From Megamerina dolium (taxonomy: Eukaryota > Arthropoda > Insecta > Diptera > Megamerinidae): DNA of 64,000 nt. Position numbers and translations under genes: made by a program. This document shows, one piece after another, positions 55,986 through 64,000 of the stretch (its first letter is position 1; each line of letters begins with the position of its first letter). The notes under the pieces are model-generated. The model did no database searches. It was not told the origin of the DNA and was given only the letters and a program-made list of their open reading frames with translations. The stretch lies in assembly GCA_963854835.1 (NCBI GenBank), contig OY978530.1:20547437-20611436 (forward strand), read 5' to 3'.

Positions 55986-57395
55986 TCCACAACACTCACT
56001 AAGTACCTAACGACTACGCACAAGATTAGCACCTAGACCTAAGCTTCTAAATGTCCCTCGAGTCTAACACACTAGTTGACTGAAATAAAACAATTATATT
56101 TTATCAATGATACTTGCGTTTTTTTCGCTTTTCGCTTTATTGCTGGTGTTTGGTATTTTGCACTTTTACACTAATACTATAGGGCCTCGTAAGGATCGCA
56201 GTATTTACACTTTTTCTTAAATGCTAACACTTCGGTGTAAGACTCACGATTGAAAAGCGACTGCCTTCGGTAAGCTGGCAGCTTATATGCCAATTTTTTT
56301 TTTTAATATTGTCTAAATCCCTTTAGACCAGCCATATGGTCAGTCCCTGAAAGAAGGAGGTAAAAATGATGAAATAGTATTTATAAAATGAATTAATGAT
56401 ACTTACCATTTTTACTTACCTTACCTTGCATACTTACCATATGGCAACCCAACTCTCCACATAAATTCCCCTTTTATGTTTTTGGGTTTTCGCGGTTCGC
56501 GTTATGATCGACCGATGTTATCATACATTCGGTGCTTGAGATTTTTTCCAACGTGATCGTGCCATTCCGCGCCATTGTCATTTTTAATAATTCTAAACCT
56601 ATTTCATATATATTACGAATCTAAATCGTGTTGATTATAAATAGTGCGAAATATTGTGTCAATTAAGTGAATATTTATATACTTATCGTTTGTGCCTATG
56701 TATAAATAAAGCTACGTACATAAACGTACATACCAGCGATAGCATTAAATTATTTACCATACGAATCGTTAAAGTGTACATCGAAAATAAAAATACGAGT
56801 ATTTAAATAATAAATGTGTATAATTATTTATTGGTCCTTCGAGCTAAAACTAAGAATCGGCTTGCATACAAAAGAAATGAGGTGAGAAACAAAGTGCTTG
56901 AATCCAAAAGCAATGTTTATAAACCCATAAAGATCAATACAGTGCCATAATTAAAATAATTTAAGCATTAGTGGTACAATAAATAAGCCTAAAATAACAA
57001 CAAACAAGTTCAGTGAATATACATATAAGGTACAAGTACCATATATACATAACTAAAAAAGAAACAAAGTGAAATATTAGAAATAATGTACATAAAGTGA
57101 CAACAGTAAAAACAAAAAAAAAAAACAAAAAATGTATATAAAAGCAGCACAATAAAGTATGCATTAGAGCGGCCCAAATAAATTTTTTTTTTTCTTTATT
57201 GAAATTTTTTATAGATAAATATTAAAACAAAAATAATTGAAAATTAAAAATAAAAATAATAATACAACGGAAAACAACAGAAATATATACCGTGGAAGTT
57301 AAAACAATACGTAAGCCCTATTGTACACACGGGCATATATATTTAATAAAAATAAAAATAAAGATAACGTAAAACGGACAAAAAAACACGAGCGG
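55986..57395. other. long AT-rich non-coding stretch
   Basis: No supported coding sequence. Notable items: a repeated ACTTACC motif at 56398-56448 (ACTTACCATTT, ACTTACCTTACC, ACTTACCATATGG), a less AT-rich island with GGTTCGCGTTATGATCGACC near 56490, and many A-rich runs to 57380. A GT-type splice donor candidate (ATAC|GTAAGC) lies at 57310/57311. It could be LTR/leader sequence of the BEL element downstream or a host 5' untranslated exon; neither is shown. Confidence 0.4.
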
Positions 57396-57435
57396 TGGTG
57401 TTGGTGTTGATGCAGCAGCATCAACACCAACACCA
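57396..57435. repeat. perfect 18-bp inverted repeat with 4-nt loop
   Basis: TGGTGTTGGTGTTGATGC (57396-57413), loop AGCA, then the exact complement at 57418-57435. Strongest short hairpin noticed in the window. Confidence 0.95.
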
Positions 57436-57449
57436 GCTAATCAGATAAG

Positions 57450-57915
57450 ATCCTTTTTATATACATATCACATATACAATTCCATAAATTCCCATATATT
57501 TTCATCGGTATATATATTCACTTATATATACACAAATTTCATTTTATATATATTCTCATATATATATATTACGTTTTGGTATATATATTCACAGATATAT
57601 ATACATATATATTCTTATATATTCACTTATATATACACAAATTTCATTTTATATATATTCACAGATATATATACATATATATTCTTATATATTCAATTGT
57701 ATATATTACACATTTCAACTCTTGTATATTCCCACATATATTATATACATAATTTAATATATTTCCATATACATATCACATATACAATTCCATATATTCC
57801 CATATATTTTCATCGGTATATATATTCACTTATATATACACAAATTTCATTTTTTATATATTCTCATATATACGTATATACACATTTCTCTTTATATATA
57901 TTCCCATATATATAT

Positions 57916-57918
<3 letters not shown>
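57450..57918. repeat. complex AT-rich minisatellite-like array
   Basis: Blocks of 30-100 bp recur. One of about 97 bp at 57463-57560 returns at 57771-57867 (offset 308 bp; shared CCATATATTTTCATCGGTAT). Another, CACAGATATATATACATATA, occurs at about 57590 and 57660. TCACTTATATATACACAAAT is present three times (about 57519, 57623, 57826). Confidence 0.85.

Positions 57919-57971
<53 letters not shown>
57919..57971. repeat. (TA)n microsatellite
   Basis: Pure TA repeat closing the AT-rich array just before the BEL 5' region. Confidence 0.92.
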
Positions 57972-57975
<4 letters not shown>

Positions 57976-58052
57976 TATTTGTGGAATTCAAACTTTCAAA
58001 CTGCAATTTCCTTGCAGCAGCATATTTGGAAAAAAGTCCAATTTACACATTA

Positions 58053-58120
58053 TATCGATAACATTTCTGTTATCGATCGATAAATTTCTCTATATCGATA
58101 TCGTCGCATAATCGATCAGT
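58053..58120 (+). promoter_or_regulatory. cluster of TATCGATA/ATCGAT motifs upstream of BEL gag
   Basis: TATCGATA occurs at 58053-58060 and 58093-58100, and ATCGAT additionally at 58072-58077 and 58111-58116. ATCGATAACA/TGTTATCGAT form a perfect 10-bp dyad at 58054-58063 and 58068-58077. TATCGATA is the DRE core bound by DREF (and overlapped by BEAF-32) in flies. An initiator-like TCAGT follows at 58116-58120, 63 bp before the gag ATG. A promoter role is inferred from motif density only. Confidence 0.5.
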
Positions 58121-58182
58121 GCTTTTTGGTGCATTTTTTGATACTCTCGTCACTCCACAAACCTTAATAGATTCGGTCAAAT

Positions 58183-58962
58183 ATGCCAGTGACGAAATCA
58201 CCAGAAAAGCAGGAAGTAGCCTCTGAAGGTCGTAGGGCAGAGTCAGCTGGCGCTATTCCAAAAGGCGCAGTGGAAAAAATGCCAAAAGTTCCATCCGAAA
58301 CAAAGAAAACTCCTAGAAAAAGAGCTTATGATCCCTCCATGAGTGAGTTCATTTTCGAGGCGGACAACCTGGTGCATTTCTGCACGAAGTTTTCAACAAT
58401 TCCGGTTGAAGACTTAACACCTTCTCTCCTGAAGGCTAAGCTCGAGGACTTGAGCTGCTATTATGATCAAGTCAAGTCCACGTTTAGAAGAGTAGGTTTA
58501 ACGGATGAGGACGAGCTGCCCAGTAATTTCAAAATGGCAGCGAGAAATAAAATGGAACTCTGCCAAGAGCGCGTGCACACCATAAAAGCACAGATTTCGG
58601 ATCTCTTAGAAGTTCAATCAGCCTCCAGATTGGAACTTCCATCAGAAGCAGAAATTAACTCTATTTCTGCAACAGAGCAGGCAAATAATTCCGCAATTTG
58701 CCTGACTGTTCCTACTTGTGATACCGAAACATTTTCCGGCGGGTACGAAGAATGGACGTCCTTCCGCGACATGTTTACGGCGGTTTACATAAACCACCCT
58801 AAACTCTCTTCTGCCCAAAAACTGTATCATCTCCGATACAAAACTGCAGGAAAAGCTGGAGCTATTGTGAAGCAGTACGCGCTCAACAACGAAAATTTCG
58901 AATTGGCATGGAATGCGCTAAAGGCCCGCTTCGAAAACAAGCGAATTCTGGTCGATAAGTAG
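58183..58962 (+). pseudogene. BEL gag, N-terminal part (259 codons to premature stop)
   Basis: Structural protein of a BEL element, forming particles in the cytoplasm. Residues 1-50 are basic and low-complexity; 55-150 are helical and charged. The DUF1759-like core starts near 180 (CDTETFSGGYEEWTSFRDMF) and continues to ARFENKRILVDK. The stop TAG at 58960-58962 lies inside a normally uninterrupted domain, and the same frame continues with recognisable gag immediately after. ATG at 58183 is the first in frame and follows the regulatory motif cluster. Confidence 0.85.
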
Positions 58963-58974
58963 ATAAAAACTCTC

Positions 58975-60246
58975 TTGAACCTCCCTCAAGTGAGTTACGA
59001 GAATAGCGAGGCAATTCAGAAATTGCAAACCACGATCAATAATTCTCTGTCCGTCTTATCCTCTCAAGGCGTCTCGACAGAGAATTGGGACCCGATCCTG
59101 GTGCATATCTGCTGTTCAAAACTGCCTGAAGATTCCTTGGCTCTCTGGGAACAATCCCTAAGGCAGCAAATGGGCGAATTCCTGACTCTAAGGTACGAAG
59201 TCGTGGAGAGGCTCAACAGCGTCAAGCCAAATAAATCAGGATTTCTACAAAACAGACCCCAGAACAAAACCCAAAACTTTTTTGCAGAAAGCAATCGGAC
59301 ATTCTCTTGTCCAATCTGCGAAGCCGCACATTCGCTTAAATCCTGTGAGCGGTTTAAAAAGTTAGTTGTTCGTGATAGAGTGAGGCTTGTTCGAGAACAC
59401 AATCTCTGTGAGAACTGCCTGGCCTTTACTCACCATAAACGGGACTGCAAGAGCAAACACTCCTGTTTGCAATGTCAGCGAAGGCATCACACGATGCTTC
59501 ACATACCAGCAGACAATATTCCCAGTAGGAACACCAAGGTTTTGGCGCAAACCTCCACGCTTCAGCCGCACAATAAGAAAAAGAGCACGCAGCAGATGAT
59601 AACCCCCTCAAGAAACTCGAGAAGCCGGAGATCTCAGGACCGATCATCCGAAGATGAGCAACCCTGCTCATCATGCTCCAAATCTTCTTCAAAGGTGCAA
59701 GCATTGTTCACCTCAAATGAAGAAAGAACTCTTTTGCCCACAGCTCTTTTCTCTATAGAGCATCTTGGAGAACTTCACAAGGTTCGAGCACTCATCGACC
59801 AAGGTTCTCAACGAACATTCATCTCTACCAAGGTACAAAATCGGCTGAGGCTTCCATCGCAAGCAACTCACGTCGAAATTTCTGGAATGGGTGGCAAAAC
59901 CATCCAAAACTCTAACCAGACTTGTACCGTTACGTTAGTCGCCCCAAAGGCTAATAAAAAGTTACAGACACGGGCAATTGTACTCTCACAATTGACCAAA
60001 TTTCTACCCACATTTAAAATTTCTAAGCTCGATTGGCAGCAATTCGAAATGCTAGATTTGGCTGACCCGAATTGCTTCGTGCAGGCGCAAATTGACATGG
60101 TCATAGGTAGTGATTTGATTCCTCAAATCCTCCTAACCGGAATCCGCCATAATATCTGTGGAAGCCTTCTCGCACAGAATACGATATTTGGCTGGATAAT
60201 TAGTGGCCCTATCTCTCAAAAAGTGTCAACATTCTCGACACAGTAG
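58975..60246 (+). pseudogene. BEL gag C-terminus, zinc knuckles and protease
   Basis: Continues the gag frame after the stop. Numbered from 58975: gag core to about 85, cysteine/histidine zinc-knuckle region at 112-176 (CPICEAAHSLKSCERF, CENCLAFTHHKRDC, CLQCQRRHHTMLH), a basic Ser/Arg linker to 240, and an aspartic protease with the active-site run ALIDQGSQRTF (D275; Q replaces the usual S/T of D-[ST]-G, a variant common in BEL proteases). The frame ends at 60246 in the segment joining protease and RT; the RT frame is displaced. Confidence 0.85.
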
Positions 60247-61722
60247 AGGAAGTTTCCAATGAACTTCTTAGTTCTCAACTAAGGAAGTTTTGGGAACAGG
60301 AAGAAGTCAATCAGCCAGCTCAAGTATCGGAAGAAGATATAGCCTGTGAAGACTACTATCAGAGGACCACATCTCGTAGGTCAGATGGAAGATATGTGGT
60401 CAGGCTTCCATTTAAATCCAGTTTTCCCGCTCTTACGGCTCTTGGTCACTCCCGAACCATAGCCTATAATCAATTTCGCAGTATGGAGAAAAATTTTTCA
60501 AAGAAAGGCGATCTCAAAGCCATTTACGATGAGGTTCTCGAAGAATACCTCACGCTGGATCATATGGAACCCACAGGCTCGCATGAAATCATCTCTGATG
60601 GCAAGTATTTCTCCTTTTACCTGCCACATCATGCAGTGGTGAGGCCAGAAAAGAAAACCACCAAAGTGCGTGTTGTTTTTAATGCCTCAAGAAGCAGCGG
60701 CTCAGGCCATTCTCTTAACGACGTATTACATATTGGTCCCACATTACAACCAGATCTCATGGTTCTCATCCTGAGGTGGCGACTATATCAATTCGTTTTC
60801 AATGGTGATGTTCAAAAGATGTACCGACAAATTCTTGTCCACCATGACGACCAGGTCACCAAATTCTCCAATTCAGGATTTCCGGTTGAAGACAGTCACA
60901 TTTGGTGTAAATTGCGCTCCATATTTAGCCATTAGAACACTGCAACAATTGGCTAAGGATTCCAAGAAGAATTTCCCTCTCGTGGAAAAAATAATCTTCA
61001 AAGAAACCTATGTGGATGAAGTATTATCTGGTTCACATACAATTCCAGATGCAGTAGAATCTTTATCTCAAGTGATACAGGTCCTCAACTCCGCAGGATT
61101 TCCATTACGAAAGATTACTGCAAATCATCCTAAAATTTTAGAAAATATACCAAAATCAGAACTTCTCGATTCTGATTTTCTAAAATTTGAAAGTGCCAGT
61201 GCCACAAAAACCCTTGGAATACGATGGAATGCATTGACTGACACATTCTCGTACTCAGTATCGCCCATCGAAACAACATCCGCTGCTACCAAGCGTCAAA
61301 TTTTATCTGCCGTTGCGAAACTTTTTGATCCGGCAGGATGGCTCTCGCTCATCATGACTCAAGCCAAGCTGCTTCTCCAAGAGCTCTGGTTAGAAGGCAC
61401 CGACTGGGATGAATCCGTGAAACCCAGATCGCTCATCAAATGGAATGTATTTCTGGAGAATATTTCGTCCATTGGTCTCATCGAAATCCCTCGATGGGTA
61501 CAATTCTCTCCCAAGAAGCGAATCCAGCTTTGTGACGCTTCAGAGAAAGCGTATTGTGCAGCCCTGTACATACGATCAATGGACATGAATAATCAAATAT
61601 CCTGTCATTTACTGGTGGCTAAAGGGAAAGTTGCACCTCTGCAAACGGTCAGCTTACCACGTTTGGAATTGTGTGGCGCCGTTTTACTTTCGCACCTAGC
61701 CAAGTCCGTTAAAGAAACTTAA
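60247..61722 (+). pseudogene. BEL reverse transcriptase and RNase H start
   Basis: RT in two frames. Up to about 60855: KYFSFYLPHHAVVRPEKKTT, RVVFNASRSSGSGHSLNDVL, NGDVQKMYRQILVH. From 60802, in another frame: TFGVNCAPYLAIRTLQQLA, then the catalytic box at 61009-61020 reading YVDE instead of YVDD, so an active-site aspartate is replaced. Next come KLFDPAGWLSLI and LLLQELWLEGTDWDESV, and RNase H begins with QLCDASEKAYCAALY and VSLPRLELCGAVLLS. A TAA at 61720-61722 interrupts RNase H. The altered YVDD alone would abolish polymerase function. Confidence 0.85.
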
Positions 61723-62477
61723 GATGTCGAATTCTCAGACATATTTTTCTGGTCCGATTCTCAAATCGTTCTCGCATGGCTGGAAAAACCACCTCACACA
61801 TGGAAAACGTACGTCGCTAATCGTACAGCCCAGATACTCCAAAACGTTGGAAATGCTATCTGGCGCCATGTCATCAGCAGCGAAAATCCAATACTCTTAG
61901 GTGGAATGGCCCTGCATGGCTTCATCACCCCGAAGAAGCCTGGCCAAAACCAACACTTTCCAGTACTTTGCCCCCCGAGCAAAGGAAAGTAGAGGTTCTT
62001 CTCACGTTAGATGACCATACCGACATTCTCGATCGGTTCTCATCATTTTCAAGGGCACTACGTGTGATTTCTTACGTCTTCCGTTTTGTCCATAACGGAC
62101 TCTCTAAATTGCGAAAATCTTCTTTAATTTCTAATTCCTCACTCTCGCAGGACGAAATTCGTTTCGCAAAAAGCCGGCTAATTTCGTTAGCCCAACGGCA
62201 ATATTTTCCCAAAGAGCTGAAGGCTCTTCTCAGCTCAACCGCAGTCAGCAATAAAAGCTCTTTGCTGACTTTAAATCCTTTTCTCGACAAGGAAAATCTC
62301 ATGAGAATAAATGGTCGATTAGCTCATTCTGGTCTTAGTTATAGTGAGCGCCACCCCATAATTCTTCCTGAAAAATCCCGTTTTGTACCTCGAGTTTCTC
62401 CATACTCTGCTCCTACACGCAGAACAAAGGCTCATGTTCCGAATGGCTCGACAAGAATTCTATATTCCTCGTCTTAA
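61723..62477 (+). pseudogene. BEL RNase H end and pre-integrase linker
   Basis: After the stop, the frame continues FFWSDSQIVLAWLEKPPHTW (RNase H) to SSENP near 61890, where a deletion of a few dozen bases removes the segment before WNGPAWLHHPEEAW. From 61968 the linker is open (SALRVISYVFRFVHN-type sequence and LLTLNPFLDKENLMRINGRL) up to ILPEKSRF near 62380, where a frameshift precedes the integrase. Confidence 0.75.
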
Positions 62478-63255
62478 GCCCCAAATAAGGAAATGCATAT
62501 TTCTATGCAAAGTTTGTACCATCCACAAACAAAAGGTTCGATCACAGATTATGGCAGCTCTGCCGCCTGAACGGTGTACCTTGTCGGTACCTTTCGCGAC
62601 CACAGGTGTTGATTTTGCAGGACCATTCCAAATTAAAGCATCTACGCTTCGAACTGCTGCCTTTCTCAAAGGGTATGTGGCTGTATTTGTATGCTTTTCC
62701 ACAAAGGCCATTCACTTGGAATTGTGCTCTGATCTCTCTACAGAGGCATTCCGCGCCGCATTCGCCAGATTCGTTGGCAGAAGAGGCCTTCCCCGCAAAA
62801 TCATGTCGGATAATGGTACAACTTTCGTTGGAGCTCAAAGAGCCATGAGTAAAGAATTCCTCAAATTCTCTAAGGAGGTGTCCAAAGATATTCTGGCCCA
62901 ATACTCTCCTCAAGGTATTGACTGGGTTTTTATTCCTCCCAGTGCGCCTCACATGGGCGGTCTCTGGGAGTCGGCAGTCAAAAGCTTTAAGGCTCATCTC
63001 AAAAAGACTGCCGGCAATCACAAATTCCGCTTCGAAGAGTTCTCAACTCTGCTCTGTAGAATCGAAGCCGTGCTCAACTCTAGACCATTGTCTCCCCTCT
63101 CTCAAGATCCCAACGAACTGATAGCGCTAACTCCAGGTCACTTCCTGCGAGGTGCTCCACTAACGGCCTTGCCCGAACCCAACTCGGAAGATATATCCCT
63201 AATAAACCGATGGGAAAAACTTAAGGCGCTTCACCACCAGTTTAGCCGCAGATAG
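62383..63255 (+). pseudogene. BEL integrase with DUF5641-type tail start, 290 codons
   Basis: Integrase that would join element cDNA to the genome. Numbered from 62383: zinc part with H12 and C39/C42/C45 region (LLLHAEQR..., [10 protein letters not shown]), catalytic D77 (GVDFAGPF), D143 ([10 protein letters not shown]) and E196 ([11 protein letters not shown]), so the triad is intact. From about 220 the tail region begins ([29 protein letters not shown]). A TAG at 63253-63255 interrupts it; the frame continues to 63498 (LGRVTHLYRGSDGHIRVADI), ending in LPLA. The internal frame is otherwise clean. Confidence 0.88.
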
Positions 63256-63577
63256 AAAACTGAGTACCTACAAGATCTGCACAAACGCTACAAATGGCAA
63301 CACCCTCAAAAGGAGCTGGAAGTAGGTCAACTGGTGGTCATCAAGGATGAACTGCTGCCCCCCAACGAATGGAGTCTCGGACGCGTCACTCATTTGTATC
63401 GAGGATCTGACGGCCACATTCGTGTCGCAGATATTCGGACCAAATCGGCCGTTCTCAAGCGGCCCATAGTAAAATTATGTATTTTGCCGCTCGCGTAAAA
63501 TCGTAATATCCAAAAAAAATCTCTTTTTTTCGCTATCAGACTTTGGCTCAAGCCCTTAAGCTAATTTCGTTTTTCAA

Positions 63578-63591
63578 TTCTATCTTTCCAG
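63578..63591 (+). promoter_or_regulatory. candidate 3' splice site
   Basis: A pyrimidine-rich stretch (TTTTTCAATTCTATCTTTCCAG, only its last part counted here) ends in CAG at 63589-63591. Coding-type, GC-rich sequence in an open frame starts immediately after it, and a branch-point-like CTAAT lies at 63561-63565. Confidence 0.7.
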
Positions 63592-64000
63592 TTCCGCCCA
63601 TAGCGATCATCATCGGTGCCAACTATGTCATCGGCTCCACGCTCTGCGGTATTGCCGCGGGTTTTTGGCGATGAACACAAGCCAGAGGGAGGATGTGGTG
63701 CGCGCGCATCGATACTGCCGCAACTGCCTGGCTCGGTCTCACGGGACCGGATCGTGTGATTCGCCAAACTCATGCAAAAAATGCAGATTGGCGCATCTCA
63801 CGCTCCTCCATCCGGTCCGGTCCCCTACTGGGCATGGACCGCCGAATCGCCGCACCACCCAACAGCGTCGACGACGTAATCGTGCGCCACGTGGACAACC
63901 TGAAGGCGGACGCACGAGGCATCGTCCTGAACCCCGGCATCGGCGCAGACCTGAGGATCTCCGCCACGGATTGCAGCGAAACCCTCCGCGCTCTCGTCGC
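63592..64000 (+). CDS. GC-rich exon encoding gag-like zinc knuckles, partial
   Basis: The frame containing ATG 63671 is open from at least 63593 to the window end without a stop. It reads CQLCHRLHALRYCRGFLAMN, VVRAHRYCRNCLARSHGTGS, CDSPNSCKKCRLAHLTLLHP, then an Arg/Pro-rich stretch. The three Cys/His clusters parallel the BEL gag knuckle region at 59308-59502 but are far from identical, and the base composition is clearly more GC-rich than all preceding elements. Families of fly proteins with this knuckle arrangement appear to be gag-derived host genes or gag of a distinct BEL lineage; I cannot tell which. The upstream exon and the C-terminus are not visible. Confidence 0.65.

Larger units (their letters stand above)
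58183..63498 (+). mobile_element. BEL/Pao retrotransposon body, nearly complete, broken
   Basis: Gag, protease, RT, RNase H and integrase lie in BEL order over 5.3 kb on the plus strand. The reading frame is interrupted by in-frame stops (58960, 61720, 63253), frame changes near 60235, 60855 and 62385, and a small deletion near 61890. No pair of LTRs was found: the 150 bp before the gag ATG and the 90 bp after the last stop show no shared sequence. The body is therefore LTR-less, or its LTRs lie in sequence I cannot match. It is the best-preserved BEL copy of the four here. It directly precedes the GC-rich exon at 63591. Confidence 0.88.

Noticed and set aside
57450..57918. CRISPR-like array.
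   Set aside because: The repeats are AT-rich, irregular in length and overlap one another; there are no unique spacers, and the genome is eukaryotic.
58960..58962. Programmed stop-codon readthrough in BEL gag.
   Set aside because: The stop is inside a conserved gag domain and the element carries many other lesions, including YVDE in the RT, so a plain nonsense change is more likely.
63561..63967. Minus-strand open frames in the GC-rich end.
   Set aside because: The plus-strand frame carries clear Cys/His clusters after a splice site; the minus frames have no motif and reflect the GC-rich codon use.

Overview
This is a eukaryotic, insect-type window, most likely from a dipteran and possibly a tephritid-like fly. 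It is AT-rich and carries long (TA)n tracts. The transposable elements belong to insect families: Tc1, mariner, BEL/Pao, Ty3/gypsy of the 17.6/297 kind, Jockey, LOA/I-type LINEs and RTE. There is no operon structure and no rRNA, free-standing tRNA gene or CRISPR array. Nearly everything from 1 to about 63,500 is transposable-element sequence, mostly broken and nested. The only good candidate for host coding sequence is a GC-rich exon at the right edge, from 63,591 on.

Layout. 1-3.7 kb: minus-strand gypsy gag/protease and integrase remnants, an internally deleted mariner, and a 0.47-kb LTR. 3.8-6.6 kb: (TA)n tracts holding a complete Tc1-like transposon with an intact 346-aa transposase and two copies of a tRNA-derived SINE. 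7.6-15 kb: a minus-strand RTE LINE split by a LOA/I-type LINE whose 1296-aa ORF2 is intact; a 12-bp target-site duplication proves the nesting. 15-27 kb: mariner remnants, two kinds of minus-strand gypsy pol, a mariner with a 305-aa ORF, an LTR with an adjacent primer-binding site, BEL pol debris, and SINE copies 3 and 4. Copy 3 sits in a gypsy RNase H region with a 9-bp duplication. 27-34 kb: broken LINE and RTE pieces, a dispersed non-coding repeat, and a deleted mariner with perfect-looking ends. 33.8-45 kb: BEL gag remnant, a LOA-like LINE (minus) interrupted by an RTE copy (plus, 17-bp duplication), and a Jockey LINE with a poly(A) tail. 45-53 kb: BEL pol debris and two minus-strand LINE remnants, one carrying a deleted mariner. 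53-58 kb: a piggyBac-like end, an RTE remnant, a Tc3-like remnant, then a long AT-rich non-coding stretch with a perfect hairpin and minisatellite-like repeats. 58.2-63.5 kb: a nearly full-length BEL/Pao body (gag, protease, RT, RNase H, integrase) broken by stops and frameshifts. 63.6-64 kb: a GC-rich exon with a 3' splice site, encoding gag-like zinc knuckles and running off the window.

The elements do not work together as a pathway; the window is an accumulation zone. One pattern may be biological. All well-supported gypsy blocks lie on the minus strand, while all four BEL blocks and all four SINEs lie on the plus strand. This raises the possibility of a piRNA-cluster-like locus, which is an inference needing small-RNA data. 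The SINE family and the edge exon are the observations most worth following up.
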